Shown here: positions 44,100 to 55,065 of the stretch, piece after piece
How positions within the stretch are numbered: position 1 is the first letter of the stretch
Layout: each line of letters begins with the position of its first letter
Assembly: GCA_031763025.1 (NCBI GenBank)
Contig: JASSKH010000026.1
Coordinates: 5,888,429 to 5,952,428, forward strand
Direction of reading: 5' to 3'
DNA: 64,000 nucleotides
Source: Macrocystis pyrifera
Lineage: Eukaryota; Sar; Phaeophyceae; Laminariales; Laminariaceae
Made by a program: the position numbers and the translations under genes
The notes under the pieces: generated by a model
Seen by the model: only the letters and a program-made list of their open reading frames with translations
Told to the model about the DNA's origin: nothing
Databases searched by the model: none

Positions 44100-44400
44100 G
44101 TCGCCCTGATGGTCTAGTAGTTACCCTCGAGGTTGGTGCGTGAGTTCAAATCCCGCCGTGATGACATTTTGACTTTATTTGCAGAAACAAAAATAATCAA
44201 CTGCTGAGAACGCACAGCGTGGGTAGGCGCAAGTAGACGCGAGTCGACGAGGGAAGAAGCCGCTGAAGTCTTCGCGCGATAAAACAAAAGCACGGCACGA
44301 ACCGTAGTGGGGGGGGGGGGGGGGGGAGGAAAACCTGCTGTGTGCCCCCGGATCTGAGTTACGACTAGGAGGGAGAGAGGAAAGAAGGGCGAAGAGACTA
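44100..44400 (+). mobile_element. tRNA-derived SINE
   Basis: The head CCCTGATGGTCTAGTAGTTA (A box) and GAGTTCAAATCCCGCC (B box) are tRNA-like. The body GAGTCGACGAGGGAAGAAG, GGCACGAACCGTAGTGG, a G-run at about 44310-44328 and CCCCGGATCTGAGTTACG follow. Tail relatives lie at 32565, 42050-42680 and 62224. Confidence 0.78.
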
Positions 44401-44634
44401 AAGGGGATGGGCAAAACAAAGAACGCCCGACATTGAGCAACAAACGTTCTGAAACGTTAAAGAATTATTTGCCGACCGCATGAAGAAAATAACGCACCCA
44501 ACCCACGCACCCACCCACACGCATGCACCCACGCACGCAACCATGCCAACGCACCAACAGCAGGAGCGGAACACAAACCACCGAGAAGACCACAGCCACC
44601 ACAACCCCCTCCCCCCCCCCCGCCCTTCGTGGAG

Positions 44635-44847
44635 CATGCACGCCCTCCCCCTTGGTCTTCTGGCTTTTCGCGGGTCTGGGTTGGTTAGACTTCTTGGTGG
44701 TGGTCATATTGGTCACTCCGACAAACGATTGGCTTCGGCAAGAGGGCGAAGGCAAAGTCGGCTGGTTCGAGATCGGAGGGGACAGCAGCCACGCGGCATC
44801 GAACAGCTGCAACGCTGGGATCCTCAGCGACGGCTGGTGCAACAAGT
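44635..44847 (+). CDS. Four-helix protein, exon with helix 1 and cysteine loop
   Basis: A strong pyrimidine tract (CCCCCTCCCCCCCCCCCGCC) precedes GTGGAG as acceptor. The donor is GTGAGT at 44848, leaving one base (phase 1). An alternative start is the ATG at 44523 in the same frame (MHPRTQPCQRTNSRSG), which would make this the first exon. Confidence 0.72.
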
Positions 44848-47800
44848 GTGAGTTACTATTATTGATTGTTACTCACGTAGCTAACGCTCGTTTATCAAGC
44901 ATTAAACCACTGGGGTCTGAGCTACTCAGTCAGCCAATCAGCGTTGAGATAAACAAAATAAGAAAAGAAGGTCCAGCGTTCAAATCCCCCACCAAAAAAG
45001 CGGCTTCGCTTCGTTTTTTGTTTTCCGCTTTTTTTTCCGGGAGCAAGGGAAAACAGGCAGGTGGAGAGAACCACTTTGAAAAACACTCGACCAGGGGGTC
45101 GGAAAGTGGAGTAGTATATGCTGGTTGTATAGCCCTACCCACTGGCATACCTAGCCACGCGACAAAGTAGGCCAGTGGGTACAGTAGCGGTCCCTCTACA
45201 ATGCCGGTTTAATAACGCCGGCGAAATCACGCGACAAAGTGGGTTAGTGGGTACAGTAGGGGTCCCTCTATAATGCCGGCATATTATTAATGCCGGTGCC
45301 CGATGTAATGCCCGCGAAATCGCTTGACACAGATTGAGGAGATTAACCAGCGTGACAGCGTGTGGGACGTGGCGGTGTATTGGCCTGGAACATAACTGGC
45401 ATTGTAGAGGGACCACTCCTGTAGGAAGGAAAAACCAGGCGCCGGTTGGGGGCTTAATCAACCCCGGAGAATGTTTTCGGTGGGAGGGCGAATTGAGCCC
45501 AGATGTGCTTATTCTGTTTGTTTACGAAAGATGATTCCGCTTAGCTATATACGAGCACGTCCTCAGTCCGCGCTGACGCGGGAGCTCGGTGGTTTGCCTG
45601 ACATCCTTTATAGACGAACTTTTGATAGCCATAATAAATGGCGACGTTGATTGATGTTGACGTTGATGTTGATGAACTGTTTTCAGGGGTAATGTATTTA
45701 ATGCATGTCTTTGAGTTTATAATGACGCCGTCAACGTATTTGATGGAGTACATGCTGTTGTAGCGCGACAGCAGTATTCACACGACGTACCAAGGTATAT
45801 ATCATAAGTATGATGTGTCACAGCAATATTTCGTACTTAGACAACTGAGTTATTTATTTTCGAGAGAGATAGTTGGAAGGCAGGATTTTCCCCAGTACGG
45901 GCATGATATGATTTGATGCTATTACATGTGTGCATTTAGCGTGCGTGTGTTACAACGTCTTCTGGTTCTTGCTTATTAGCCCACTTAGACCCTACATAGA
46001 GCCAGCCCTTCCATAAGCAGGTTCCTTATCACAGAAGGACCTCCGTGACAGCCCCCTCCCTTCGCCCAAGGCACCCCCCCTAAGAATCCTGTTCCCGGCC
46101 GCCACCACCTTTCCAATCCCCACACCGCCACGCGACCATATTTTCACATCATGACCTTCTGTGTGGCGTACGCTGATCGTTTTGTTTGTTTGTTTGCCCA
46201 CTTAGGCCCTGTGATGTATAGAGCCGGTCTGCTACAACAGCAGTGTGGTTTCTTCACAGAACGTACAAAGTACCTCTACGACAGCCCCCCCCCCCCCCGT
46301 GGTGCAGTCTCTGGAAGTAGTCACATAAGAGAAGCATCAATTCGACCCTGTCAGTCACACAAGCCGTTCTGAAAAGTATGCAAGTCACCCTCAATGCCAC
46401 TCGCCAAACATCTCACGGCGCTTCGCGCTTGGGGCAAGCGAAATCTATCTGTCTGGTGGGGTGAAAACCCGACGCGCTCCATCCCAGCATTGTAGGGATG
46501 GGAGGGCCTACGGCCATACGACTAGGGCCACACATGACATGAGTACCCCCCCCCCCCCCTCCATTCCCTCATCTCCCGAGGAACTCCCCTCATCATCCTG
46601 TTCCCGTCCAATCCTATCTTCCCACCTATAGAGCAAGTTCTTCAATAGTTAGGGTTCCTTATCACAATAGTTTACCCCAATACCTCCTCCCAAGGCACAC
46701 TCCGAATTATCCTGTTCCCGTCCATTCCCATCTTGCCGCTTCCCAGCCGACACGCCCCGACAACACCACCTTCTACATATGTACCTGGCACGCGGGTCGT
46801 ATTCGTTTTATTTGCCCACTAAGACCCTGCGGGATATAGAGCCAGCCTTTCACATATACACCTTTTCACGGTACGAGTAGTACCTCCAAGATACCCCCCC
46901 CCCCCTCCACGCCCACCACGGTAAAATGGTTGGTAGTTCGAAGGGCAAAAAGGAAGAAGGAAGTACTAGTAGAGCATTACAGTAAGCTATTAATAGGGAC
47001 ACCCACAGCAAATTAAACGTTCGACGCAAAGTTCGAGGAGGAAATCAACACGTGGGCAGAGGCGAACGTAGATACATCAGAAAGGGAAGACAGTGGTTCG
47101 GGAGGGTTACAGAGAGAGTTCACAAGCGAGGAAGTAAAAAAGTGTGTAGCTAAACTTAAGAATAGAAAGGCAGCAGGGGCAGACCAAACAGTGAATGAAT
47201 TTGTGAAGTACGGGGGAGAAGGAATGCTTACCATGATCGTTATCTGGTGTAACTGGATATTGAAAAACGAGTACGCACCTAGGAGGTGGAGAGAAGTAGT
47301 AGTAAACTTATTCAAGAAAGGAGATAAGGCTGACCCGGGGGAACTATAGAGGGATAACGCTACTAAACACAGTAGGCAAAACATTTTGTAAGATTTTGAA
47401 CATAGAATGGGAGCGATGGTGGAGAAGGAAGACAAAATAAACGAAGGGCAAGCAGGGTTTAGGCCAAACCGTAGCTGCGTAGACCATGTGTACACCTTAG
47501 GTAAGATTATTCAAGGTAGGAAAGACGCGGGACTAACAACGTACTGTTTCTTTCTAGATGTGCAGAAAGCCTACGACGCAGTATGGAGAAATGGATTGTG
47601 GAAAAAACTTTGGGGAATAGGAATCAGAGGAAAGATGTGGAGAATTATGAAAAAGATTACGGAATGTGCGAGAAGTGCTGTGATGCTGGACGGGGAAATA
47701 TCGAAGTATGTTGATATTTTACAAGGAGTTGCACAGGGATGTACGTTGTCACCTAACCTATTCAAGATACCTGGTATATATTAACGACCTGATAGTAGCA

Positions 47801-50800
47801 GTCGAGGCAGCAAGGCGGGGAGTCACGGTAGGAGAAGATACGGTGTCGGGATTGATGTTTGCAGATGACTTCGTGGGGATATCAGAAACACCCGAAGGAT
47901 TACAGAAACAAATATAGAAGGCGCTAGAACACACCAGGAAATGGAGGGTGACGGCGAACGTGAAGAAATGCGCAGTAGTTGTTTGTAACGAAGATAAGGT
48001 AAACCCGGTAAATTTCAGTTGGAATTGGGGAGAAGATGAATAGCCGATCGTAGACCAGTATACATACCTTGGCGTAGAGATCTCAAAAGACTGCTCTTGG
48101 GATACACATAAAAACTAAAGTAACAGGAAAGGGTAAAGCACACGTAGGCAAGATGGATGCGATCCTAACAGACTCGCAACTTGACACCAGGATTAAGAGA
48201 TGTATCCTGATGAATGCGATAGTACCAAAGCTAGAATATGCAGCAGAAATATGGGAAGGGAACGCGAAACTCGTAAAACAGTTGGAAACAGTACAAATGA
48301 CAGCAGCTAAAAAAATCCTAAGATGTTCAAGTACGACTAGTAATACAGTATTAAGAGCAGAACTGAGAATGCACCCACTCAAGACAAATAGACATATGAG
48401 AAAGTTGAAATGACAACATGAAGCAAGGGACATGCCAACAAGGAGGTTGCCAGTCATAGTTGATAGAGCTGTATGGGAGAAAGTAACAAAAGGGCGAGCT
48501 GGAAAAAGGTGAGATGGCGTAGTTGAGAAAGTATGGAAGAATATAGGGGGGAACCAAGAAGAGATGATGTCCGCCGGGAAGTTTGGGAGGTACAAGGCAG
48601 AAGTAAAAGAAATGATAGAAAGAAGGGAAAGGCTAGCGCTGAGAAACAAGGTGGAATCGGAAAAACACTTGGAGATATACGGGGGATTGAGGGAAGGAAT
48701 AGGAATGAAAAAGTATTTGCATAGCCCAATGAACTTCGCGAAAACGCTGAAACTGCGCTTTCATGTAGGGGACCTGGACCTGCCAGAAAGAAGAGGTACA
48801 CCAGTAGCCGGGAGGAGAAGGAAGTAGATGCACTGATCTGCCCGTGTGGCAAAGCAATAGAAAGTAGAACTCACATAGTAGGAGAATGTGAAATATACAA
48901 GGAGGAACGGGATGTGTTGGAAGAGGAGATGAGGGAAATAGACCAAGGTGACATGGATGAGTGATACACTAGATAGCAGCGAGAAAACGATCGCTATCCT
49001 AGGAGATAGATGGTGGCCACAGGAGGCCAAACAGGAAGGGGATAATATTAGCAAAAAGTTTCTATGTAATATATGGAAAAAACGTAATGAGCGCCCAATC
49101 GTTGGAGGTGTCTGAAATAGGAATAGGAACGGTGCTCCGTCTCGAAAGGGATGCGCGGTCAATGGTCAAATAACGAAGGCAAGCAACAAATGAGTACGCC
49201 CCCCCCTCCTCCCCCGCCCCCTCTTCCGCGGAACTCCCCTACACTTGTTCCAGTCCACACCCATTTCGCCGCTTATATAACCAGCCGCTTTATTGGTTAA
49301 GGTCCTTATCTCAAAGTATACCTCCATGATCCCCCGTGCATAGCAATGAGTTCCTTCGCACTTTGTGCAAGCAGTGTATGCCTAGTCGGTGAAAACCCAA
49401 CGCGTTCGGTCCCGGCATTGAAGGGATGCGAGGCTTTATGGTCGTACGACTACGGCAATACATGACATGAGTGCGCCTCCCCCCCCGCCCAAGGCAATCT
49501 CCTAGTAATCTCGTTCCCGTCCACCCCCATCGTGCCGCCCCCCGACCGCTACGCCCCCTCATCTGAACATGCGCCCGCTACCTCTCTTTATTAGTCCAAC
49601 TGTTCCAGATTTTTCAGGTGGTCGCTACCGCCAGCATCACAGCGGCAGCACTCGTGCTGTTGGTGGCGATCTGCCGCCCCCGCCCTTGCCGATGGGGCAT
49701 CGCCAGCAGCATTTTCTTTTTCCTCTACGCAATCATGCAAGCAGTCGTGGTGTGGCTGGTGGTCGACTTGTGGAGAGACGTAGAAGACGGTGAGCGTATA
49801 TAGGTATACAGAAACTGCAGTTGTTACTGACCAAAGATGCTACTGTACTGCCTGCAGTGGAAGGTAGACCATCTGTTTCGGCGCGTCAATAAGGCCTGTT
49901 GTGGCCTTATGGTACTGGTTTTAGGGTGGGGCGGCCAGTCGATGGGTCAAACCACGGTCTCTTATCGATAACGCAGGACTGTATCACGCGGGTGATGACA
50001 CTATCACACAGGTGATAACACTATCACACGGGTGATAAGATAACACACCCCTCGAACGAATTTCCAAGCTTATCTTTCTCAACGGGGAGAATGCAAGCAA
50101 ATTGCGTGCGATGCGTCTACCGGCATTATTGATGGAAAAATATTCTCGACGAGATTTTTTTTCAACCTCATCGCTTTCGTCGTGTACCCCCCCCCCCCCC
50201 CCTCCTCCCATATGTTTAGAGAAATCAGATCGGAAATTCATCGCAGGGGTTTGTTGTGTCGTCTTGCGTCTTCTTAGACGGTAGTTGCTGGCGTTTCCTG
50301 TACGCAAGTAATAGGGGACCGGTATTTTTTACGTGCGTCAAGGCCTCTTTTGGTGTTATTATGATGGTTTTAGTGTAGGGGCCGGTCGGTCAAAAGGAGT
50401 CAGACAGCGGTCTCTTACTACTACGGAGGGACATACTGCAGCAATCGGAACCCGCGATGGACCCCCAAAGCCAGGTATCCCCCCATATTTACAGTATGTT
50501 CCCCCTACGTAGTACTCGTATCAGTAGTATCTCCGTTGCTGGCATGTGGTTGATTCTTCGCTCTCACAAACTCACTTCAGCTGGAGATGCCTAGGGTCGT
50601 TCGTAGTAGACCCAACTCGAGGAGCTGTGCGCTTCCGTGCTACGAACTGGTATTTAGTACAATACCTACAGGGATAATATACACATTTACCTGGTGCGTG
50701 CAGAAGAATAATAAAAGGGGTAGGGGGAGGGGGGTGTACTCATTGTCATGCGTGACCGAAGGCCGGGGGGGGGGGTACTTATTATCATGCATGACCGTAT

Positions 50801-51903
50801 TCGTATGAGTATAGACTCTCGCATTCCTACGAGAGGGGTAGGAGTGGATTAAATGAACTAATTAGCTACTAGGGGTAGGGGTGGGTGACAATAACTAGTT
50901 TGTAACTTGAGCTATTGTGGATTAATTTGTTTTTGGGCTAGAGGTGGATGGAATTAATTATGAAGTACTTGAGTTGGTGTGGATTCAATTAGTTTTGGTA
51001 ATAAAGGAAAACGATACTAGGAATCTGTCTGCCCTCTGAAGGGTGCAGGTCTTGAAGTTAGAACCGGTGATGTGTCCGATGCATGTAACATCAATTGTCA
51101 AGCCGGTCGGGGCTTTCTTTTATTTTTGCCCCACTCGTGTAAGCTCCAAGCTTGTTGTTAGCCCCCAAGACACCCGCTTTGTCGTTTTTGTTTTACACAG
51201 AGCGATTTCGCTATACATGCATCGCAAGACAGGTCCTTCAAACGATAAAGAGACTTGAAAACTCCACGCGTTGTGCGTAACGTAAGTGCTTACTCCAGCT
51301 GCTGTACCTGTAGTAGGTAATACTGGATTTGTTTCGCTGCAAACCAGGTGCGCTCTATAACCAGCACGTTTTTGTCACAGCTTGAGATGATTATCGGGTT
51401 TCCCCCGAAAACTTGCGCCGCTTCTTCCTTCTCTTTGTAACGCTCGTGCCACTACTGCTGCTGCTGCTGCTACCACTACTACTATAGCTATATGTGCACC
51501 GTCCGTACACCCGGCAACTCTACTTAATACTATCTAGTATAGGCCGACCGTACACCCGGTAGTAACGTGACTTCCCTCTCTCTGTGATGCTCGCGCTTCC
51601 TACTGCTGGTGTCGCTTACACCAACTACCGTCGTGCACCCGGCAACGACCAGTCCCAGAGGAGGTCGTCACCGAGACCGGGCTCTTCTCGTCCTACCCGA
51701 TCGACCTCGACTACGGGACAACGTTCGCCATTGCCTGTTACGCGGGGGTTGGTGGCTTCAACGAAGGCCTCCTCCTCCTTGCGTTCGCGAAGCACTCGGG
51801 GAAGGGCCGTTTGCTCAAGGATACCATCCCTGTTCCGTCCCGAGATCATTCTTCCGCCCCGACTCACCCGCGGGCAAGCGCAGACGTCGGGAGCAGGCTG
51901 TAG
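44635..51903 (+). CDS. Four-transmembrane-helix protein of unknown function (tetraspan architecture)
   Basis: Three well-supported exons, 44635-44847, 49595-49789 and 51659-51903, join in phase 1 with GTGAGT, GTGAGC donors and good acceptors. Exon 1 gives helix 1 (VFWLFAGLGWLDFLVVVIL), then a loop with VGWFEIGG and two cysteines (SCNAGILSDGWCNK). Exon 2 gives helix 2 (VVATASITAAALVLLVAIC), a basic turn RPRPCRWG and helix 3 (IFFFLYAIMQAVVVWLVV). Exon 3 gives a second loop (EVVTETGLFSSYPIDLDYG), helix 4 (FAIACYAGVGGFNEGLLLLA) and a short tail to TAG. The loop-1 Trp and Cys pair recall claudin/PMP22-type tetraspans, but I cannot assign a family. With the candidate exons at 31233 and 43601 the protein would be about 287 residues. 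Introns hold a LINE copy and many SINE pieces. Confidence 0.75.
45140..45420. mobile_element. MITE-like element with internal duplication
   Basis: GGTCCCTCTACAATGCCGGT (45189) is mirrored by ACTGGCATTGTAGAGGGACC (45399-45418). The unit CACGCGACAAAGTRGGYYAG-TGGGTACAGTAG is duplicated in tandem with an 80-bp period. Exact ends are uncertain. Confidence 0.65.
46374..46560 (+). mobile_element. Poly(C)-tailed SINE-like element, 5' truncated
   Basis: ACTCGCCAAACATCTCACGG, GGTGGGGTGAAAACCCGACG, GCATTGTAGGGATGGGAGGG and CACATGACATGAGTACC, then a C-run. Confidence 0.78.
46930..49222 (+). mobile_element. LINE copy 2, degenerate, poly(C) tail
   Basis: Same element as 15689-18205 in opposite orientation. 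It has recognisable RT blocks, the CPCG...H...C segment and the 3' end AGCAACAAATGAGTACGCCCC. It lies in the first intron of the four-helix gene, in its transcription direction. It carries two small TA-bounded insertions relative to copy 1 (46988-46995, 47768-47776). Confidence 0.9.
47030..48830 (+). pseudogene. LINE reverse transcriptase, copy 2 (broken)
   Basis: Pieces include QAGFRPNRSCVDHVYTLGK, CFFLDVQKAYDAVW and GVAQGCTLSPNLFK (47407-47784), MFADDFVGISETPEGLQK (47708-47917) and AAKKILRCSSTTSN (48153-48413). Several frameshifts and stops separate them, including a TAG after GEDE at 48040-48042 that copy 1 also has. Confidence 0.85.
49320..49490 (+). mobile_element. Poly(C)-tailed SINE-like element, 5' truncated
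   Basis: CTTCGCACTTTGTGCAAGCA, GTCGGTGAAAACCCAACGCG, GGTCGTACGACTACGGC and ACATGACATGAGTGCGCC, then a C-run. It lies 100 bases before exon 49595-49789. Confidence 0.78.
49595..49789 (+). CDS. Four-helix protein, exon with helices 2 and 3
   Basis: The acceptor CCTCTCTTTATTAG puts the frame in phase with the previous exon (CNK, F, QLFQIFQ). Later AGs at 49608 and 49617 would be out of phase. The donor is GACG before GTGAGC. Confidence 0.82.
49790..51658. other. Second intron of the four-helix gene
   Basis: Contains three GTGATAACACTATCACACG-type short repeats (about 49985-50040), a C-run (50190-50203) and two poly(C)-SINE tips (50718-50832). A possible small exon after TCACTTCAG at 50580 was not needed to join the flanking exons. 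Confidence 0.5.
50718..50832 (-). mobile_element. Two tandem poly(C)-SINE tips
   Basis: GGGGGGTGTACTCATTGTCA-TGCGTGACC, then a new G-run with TACTTATTATCATGCATGAC...CGTATGAGTATAGACTCTCG. Confidence 0.7.
51659..51903 (+). CDS. Four-helix protein, last exon
   Basis: The acceptor CAGTCCCAG leaves AG to complete GAG with the preceding G. The frame runs to TAG at 51901-51903. Encodes loop 2, helix 4, KHSGKGRLLKD and a hydrophilic tail. (CAG)n and TGCTGCGCTGTG repeats follow the stop. Confidence 0.85.
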
Positions 51904-53305
51904 CAGCAGCAGCAGCAGTAGCAACAGCAGTACGCTGGCTGACGGCTCGCACAGCCGTGCTGCGCTCCGCTGTGCTGCGCTGTGCTGCACTGCGCATGTT
52001 GCCCTGCGCGTGCTGCGCTGTGGGGATATGATAGATCGCGCTTTGTATTCCGTAGCTGTCAGGCTATGTAGCAGCTATCATCATAGCGCTGTTGTTTCCC
52101 ACCGAGAGACCGACCGATAGGTTTGCCCCAGGAGGAAAGCGCTGCACTGTGCCGTGCGGTATTGATATGTAGCGACTGGGGCGCGGACCGTCGCCCGCTT
52201 TCCGCTCGCCTGAGAGCACAACGGCTGTAAAGTTAGTACCTTCTTGACCGCCTTGGTAAAACACAGGTACTGCGATAAAAAGCCGTGGTCGGCGCCAGCC
52301 TAGGCGCGTACAGGAGCCGCGATGGGGCTAAGGTTAGCTGTGCGGAAGGAGAGCCGCCCCGGACGTCATATCATCTATTTTTAGGTTTTCCGCACGTGTT
52401 TGGCATACCTCATTTGGTCGTGTCGCGCCGCGCGCCAGCTGCCGAGCACCTCACACAGCGGAGGGACTGTAGGTCGCCACGTGCCAGCTGCGAAGCGCCG
52501 CAGTGGAGATACCTTTTTTGATGGGGGGGCATCAGTATGTCCCTTTTGTTTTTCCGCGCCACACGCAGAAACTACTGGTGTTCTGTCTTCACGGAAAACG
52601 TGGGCATGTAGTGGCGAGATCGCGGACGCTACGTTGGGTTTTGGATGCCTTCCTGTGGCTTTTTTTTTCTTTTGTATATGGCGGCATACATATATATATA
52701 TATATGTATCTATATGTATGCCTTGATTGTACGCAGTTTGTAGGAAAGCTGTGAAGGTGAAAACACAACGCGAAACAACTCCCGCAGGACATCTAGATTT
52801 TATGTCGTGTTGTGTGTAGTGTTTGAGGCGCGGATATATATTTATTGCGTTCTTACGTTGTTCCCAGTACCTCTCTTTTCGTTCATGCTGGTTGGTGCAC
52901 CACTCTTTATCTTTCTCCTTTCTTTTACATTGGATAGATTCACAGGACAGGCGTCAATGACATAGGGGTTCAGTTGCAGCCTTTACATACTGTCCCGAAG
53001 TAGGGCAGCGTTCTGGGCTGCCAGATGCTTGGGACCGCAGGCCGACGTTGCTGCTACCTTCTTAGGTGAGTTCCGGGCTTTACTTATGTCGACAGGAGGG
53101 TCTGTAAGCTCTTGAAACAAAATCGGCCCTCTCCCGGTGACGCCTCGAGGCAATACCTATATCTTGCTTTTCATTGACCGAATCAGCCGCCGAGCCGACA
53201 TGTTCGCAGTCACAGCGGCTGAGTTCACCGCTGAAGGCACGGCTAACGTTCTCATCAACCGCTATATTCCACTCCGCGGTGCCCGCGCAGCATCCTCCAT
53301 CGCTT
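51904..53305. other. Downstream of the four-helix gene, no gene recognised
   Basis: TGCTGCGCTGTGCTGC low-complexity sequence at 51955-52020 and (AT)n at 52689-52705. No convincing exon. Confidence 0.4.
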
Positions 53306-53309
53306 TTCC

Positions 53310-53784
53310 GTAGACACTTTCTCGCCCTACCCCCATTGCGGGTGGTATGGCGATGGCTTTCGTTGACGATTTTTTTCTTCCCCTTAAGGCTAGGCCTTCC
53401 TTTCTTTCTGTTTTTTGACGTACGTTGCCGTTCAGAGGTGTGGGAGTGGGTTTTGAGGAGCCTCATCTTCGACTCAATTTCCCATAACTCTGCATATACG
53501 GCTCATCAGAGTGGGCGAGTGTTATGGTACTGCTTTGAATGAGGCTGAAAAGCCCGGTAATTACCTGGATTCAGGTATTGAGATAGTTATTTGTAATACT
53601 TGGGAGGCGTATCTTAGATGGAAAAACCCCACGAGGCACGGGCCTTGCCCTCAGTCTCCGGGTGCACGAAATGAATAAAGCTGCTCTCGTTCTCTCCATG
53701 CGTACAACACGCATTAATCCCAACACGTACCTGCGTAACAGGCAAACCTGTGAAGGGATACAATGTGTCCCGACCTTGATCTTG
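53310..53784 (+). mobile_element. LTR element relic (family of 8264)
   Basis: The interior end (GGTATGGCGATGGCTTTC...TTTTGAGGAGCCTCATCTT...CTCATCAGAGTGGGCGAG) is followed by a diverged LTR from 53520. The LTR loses its last bases (CTTGATCTTGG instead of CTTAACA). Confidence 0.75.
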
Positions 53785-54439
53785 GTTTTCGCTCTTAGTT
53801 TGGGGCGTTTTGTGTTTTGGTATATTTTTTTTTGGATGCTGAAACCGTGGCCAAAGTTGGCATATCTATCTTCTGGTAGTGTAGCCAGTGTGTGATGCAT
53901 GTCATGCAAACGGTGCCGAGTACCCACACGCGCGTATACATACACGGCAGTATACGATGATGACGAGAGCGAATAGCAAGGTAACAATGTGAGGGTATGC
54001 GATACAAAAAACTAGAAAGCAGCTCAATTGACAAGTAGGTGGGCAAAACGATATGTTCCGGTACGTACAAGGTACCCTGTATATGGGAGCACTACACGGT
54101 GCCTGGCACACCGAGCATGAGCTTCAACATGCGCGACAAGAAAAAAAAAAATGGATTGCAAGAGGAGCATGAGTGCGCGGCGCGCACTCTCCAAAGAAGT
54201 CGAGGTACTACAGCTGCAGTAATGCCATGCACACCCGCACGTTGCGTAGAGCTGTTGCGTTTTTCTGGAAGCTGCCCTCGGCTGGCTGCACATTACACTA
54301 ACTCCGTACTTCGGAGGTTCCGAGTGTGTCGTGGAAAAGAACGTACCTGGTACGTACACGGTTAGCATGTGTCTCAACACTGCTGTCATATTACAGGTGT
54401 TGTATTCCCTAGTGTCAACTGGGGTCTATAAAACGAATA

Positions 54440-54719
54440 TTACGTTTCTGTCTGCCTGTCTGCCTGTCTGTCGGTCGGCCGATCTCCCTGTCGACCTTAC
54501 TGCCTACATTTCTGTCTGCCTGCCTGTCAGTCTGTCTGCCTGCCTACCTATCTGTCCGTTTGCTTGTCTGTTCATCTGCGTGCCTGTTGTCTGTCTGTCT
54601 GCCTGCCCGTCTCTCTGTATGCCCGCTTGTCTGTCTGTGCCTACCCGTCTGCCCGTCCGTCTGTCTGCGTGTTTGTCTGTCTGTCCGTCTGCCTGTCTGT
54701 CTGTCTGTCTGTGTGTGTC
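54440..54719. repeat. (CTGT/CTGC)n tetranucleotide satellite
   Basis: 280 bp of degenerate CTGTCTGCCTGTCTGT. It generates long Cys/Leu/Ser/Val open frames that are not genes. Confidence 0.95.
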
Positions 54720-54887
54720 CCCTCGATTCACGTATACATAGCTCAGGACCTACGCATTCCCCCTCTCAAACGTTCCACGGCCGATTTGTCGCCCATACCG
54801 CCAAGACAAAAATCAATAGCTGGCACACGCAAGCGGCCTGCCATCTCTCAGGTTCTCGGGCGACTCGCGTATTGAGTTACGCGACAC

Positions 54888-55065
54888 TCATCTGAACACC
54901 CTGATTTTGCGACTCCCGCGCGTACACTGCTGTCGTTTCTCGACCCACATCTGTGATGCCCTGATTTTCCCACTCTCCCATACACCGCTCGCTGCCGTTT
55001 CTCGACACGAATCTATGATACCCTGACTTTGCGTCTCGCGCTCATACGCTACTGGTGTTTCTCGA
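54888..55065. repeat. Tandem repeat, three units of about 60 bp
   Basis: Each unit has ATCTGTGATGCCCTGATTTT, a GC-rich middle with ACACTGCT, and ends GTTTCTCGAC. Confidence 0.85.

Larger units (their letters stand above)
44848..46900. other. First half of the long intron of the four-helix gene
   Basis: Contains the element at 45140-45420, a poly(C)-SINE at 46374-46560 and C-runs (46282-46292, 46895-46906). No other exon is recognised. Confidence 0.5.

Noticed and set aside
44100-44165. A functional tRNA gene
   Set aside because: A and B boxes are present but the acceptor stem does not pair, and a SINE body follows that recurs elsewhere.
54331-54895. Long open frames rich in Cys, Leu, Ser and Val
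   Set aside because: They are products of the CTGT/CTGC tetranucleotide repeat in several frames at once.
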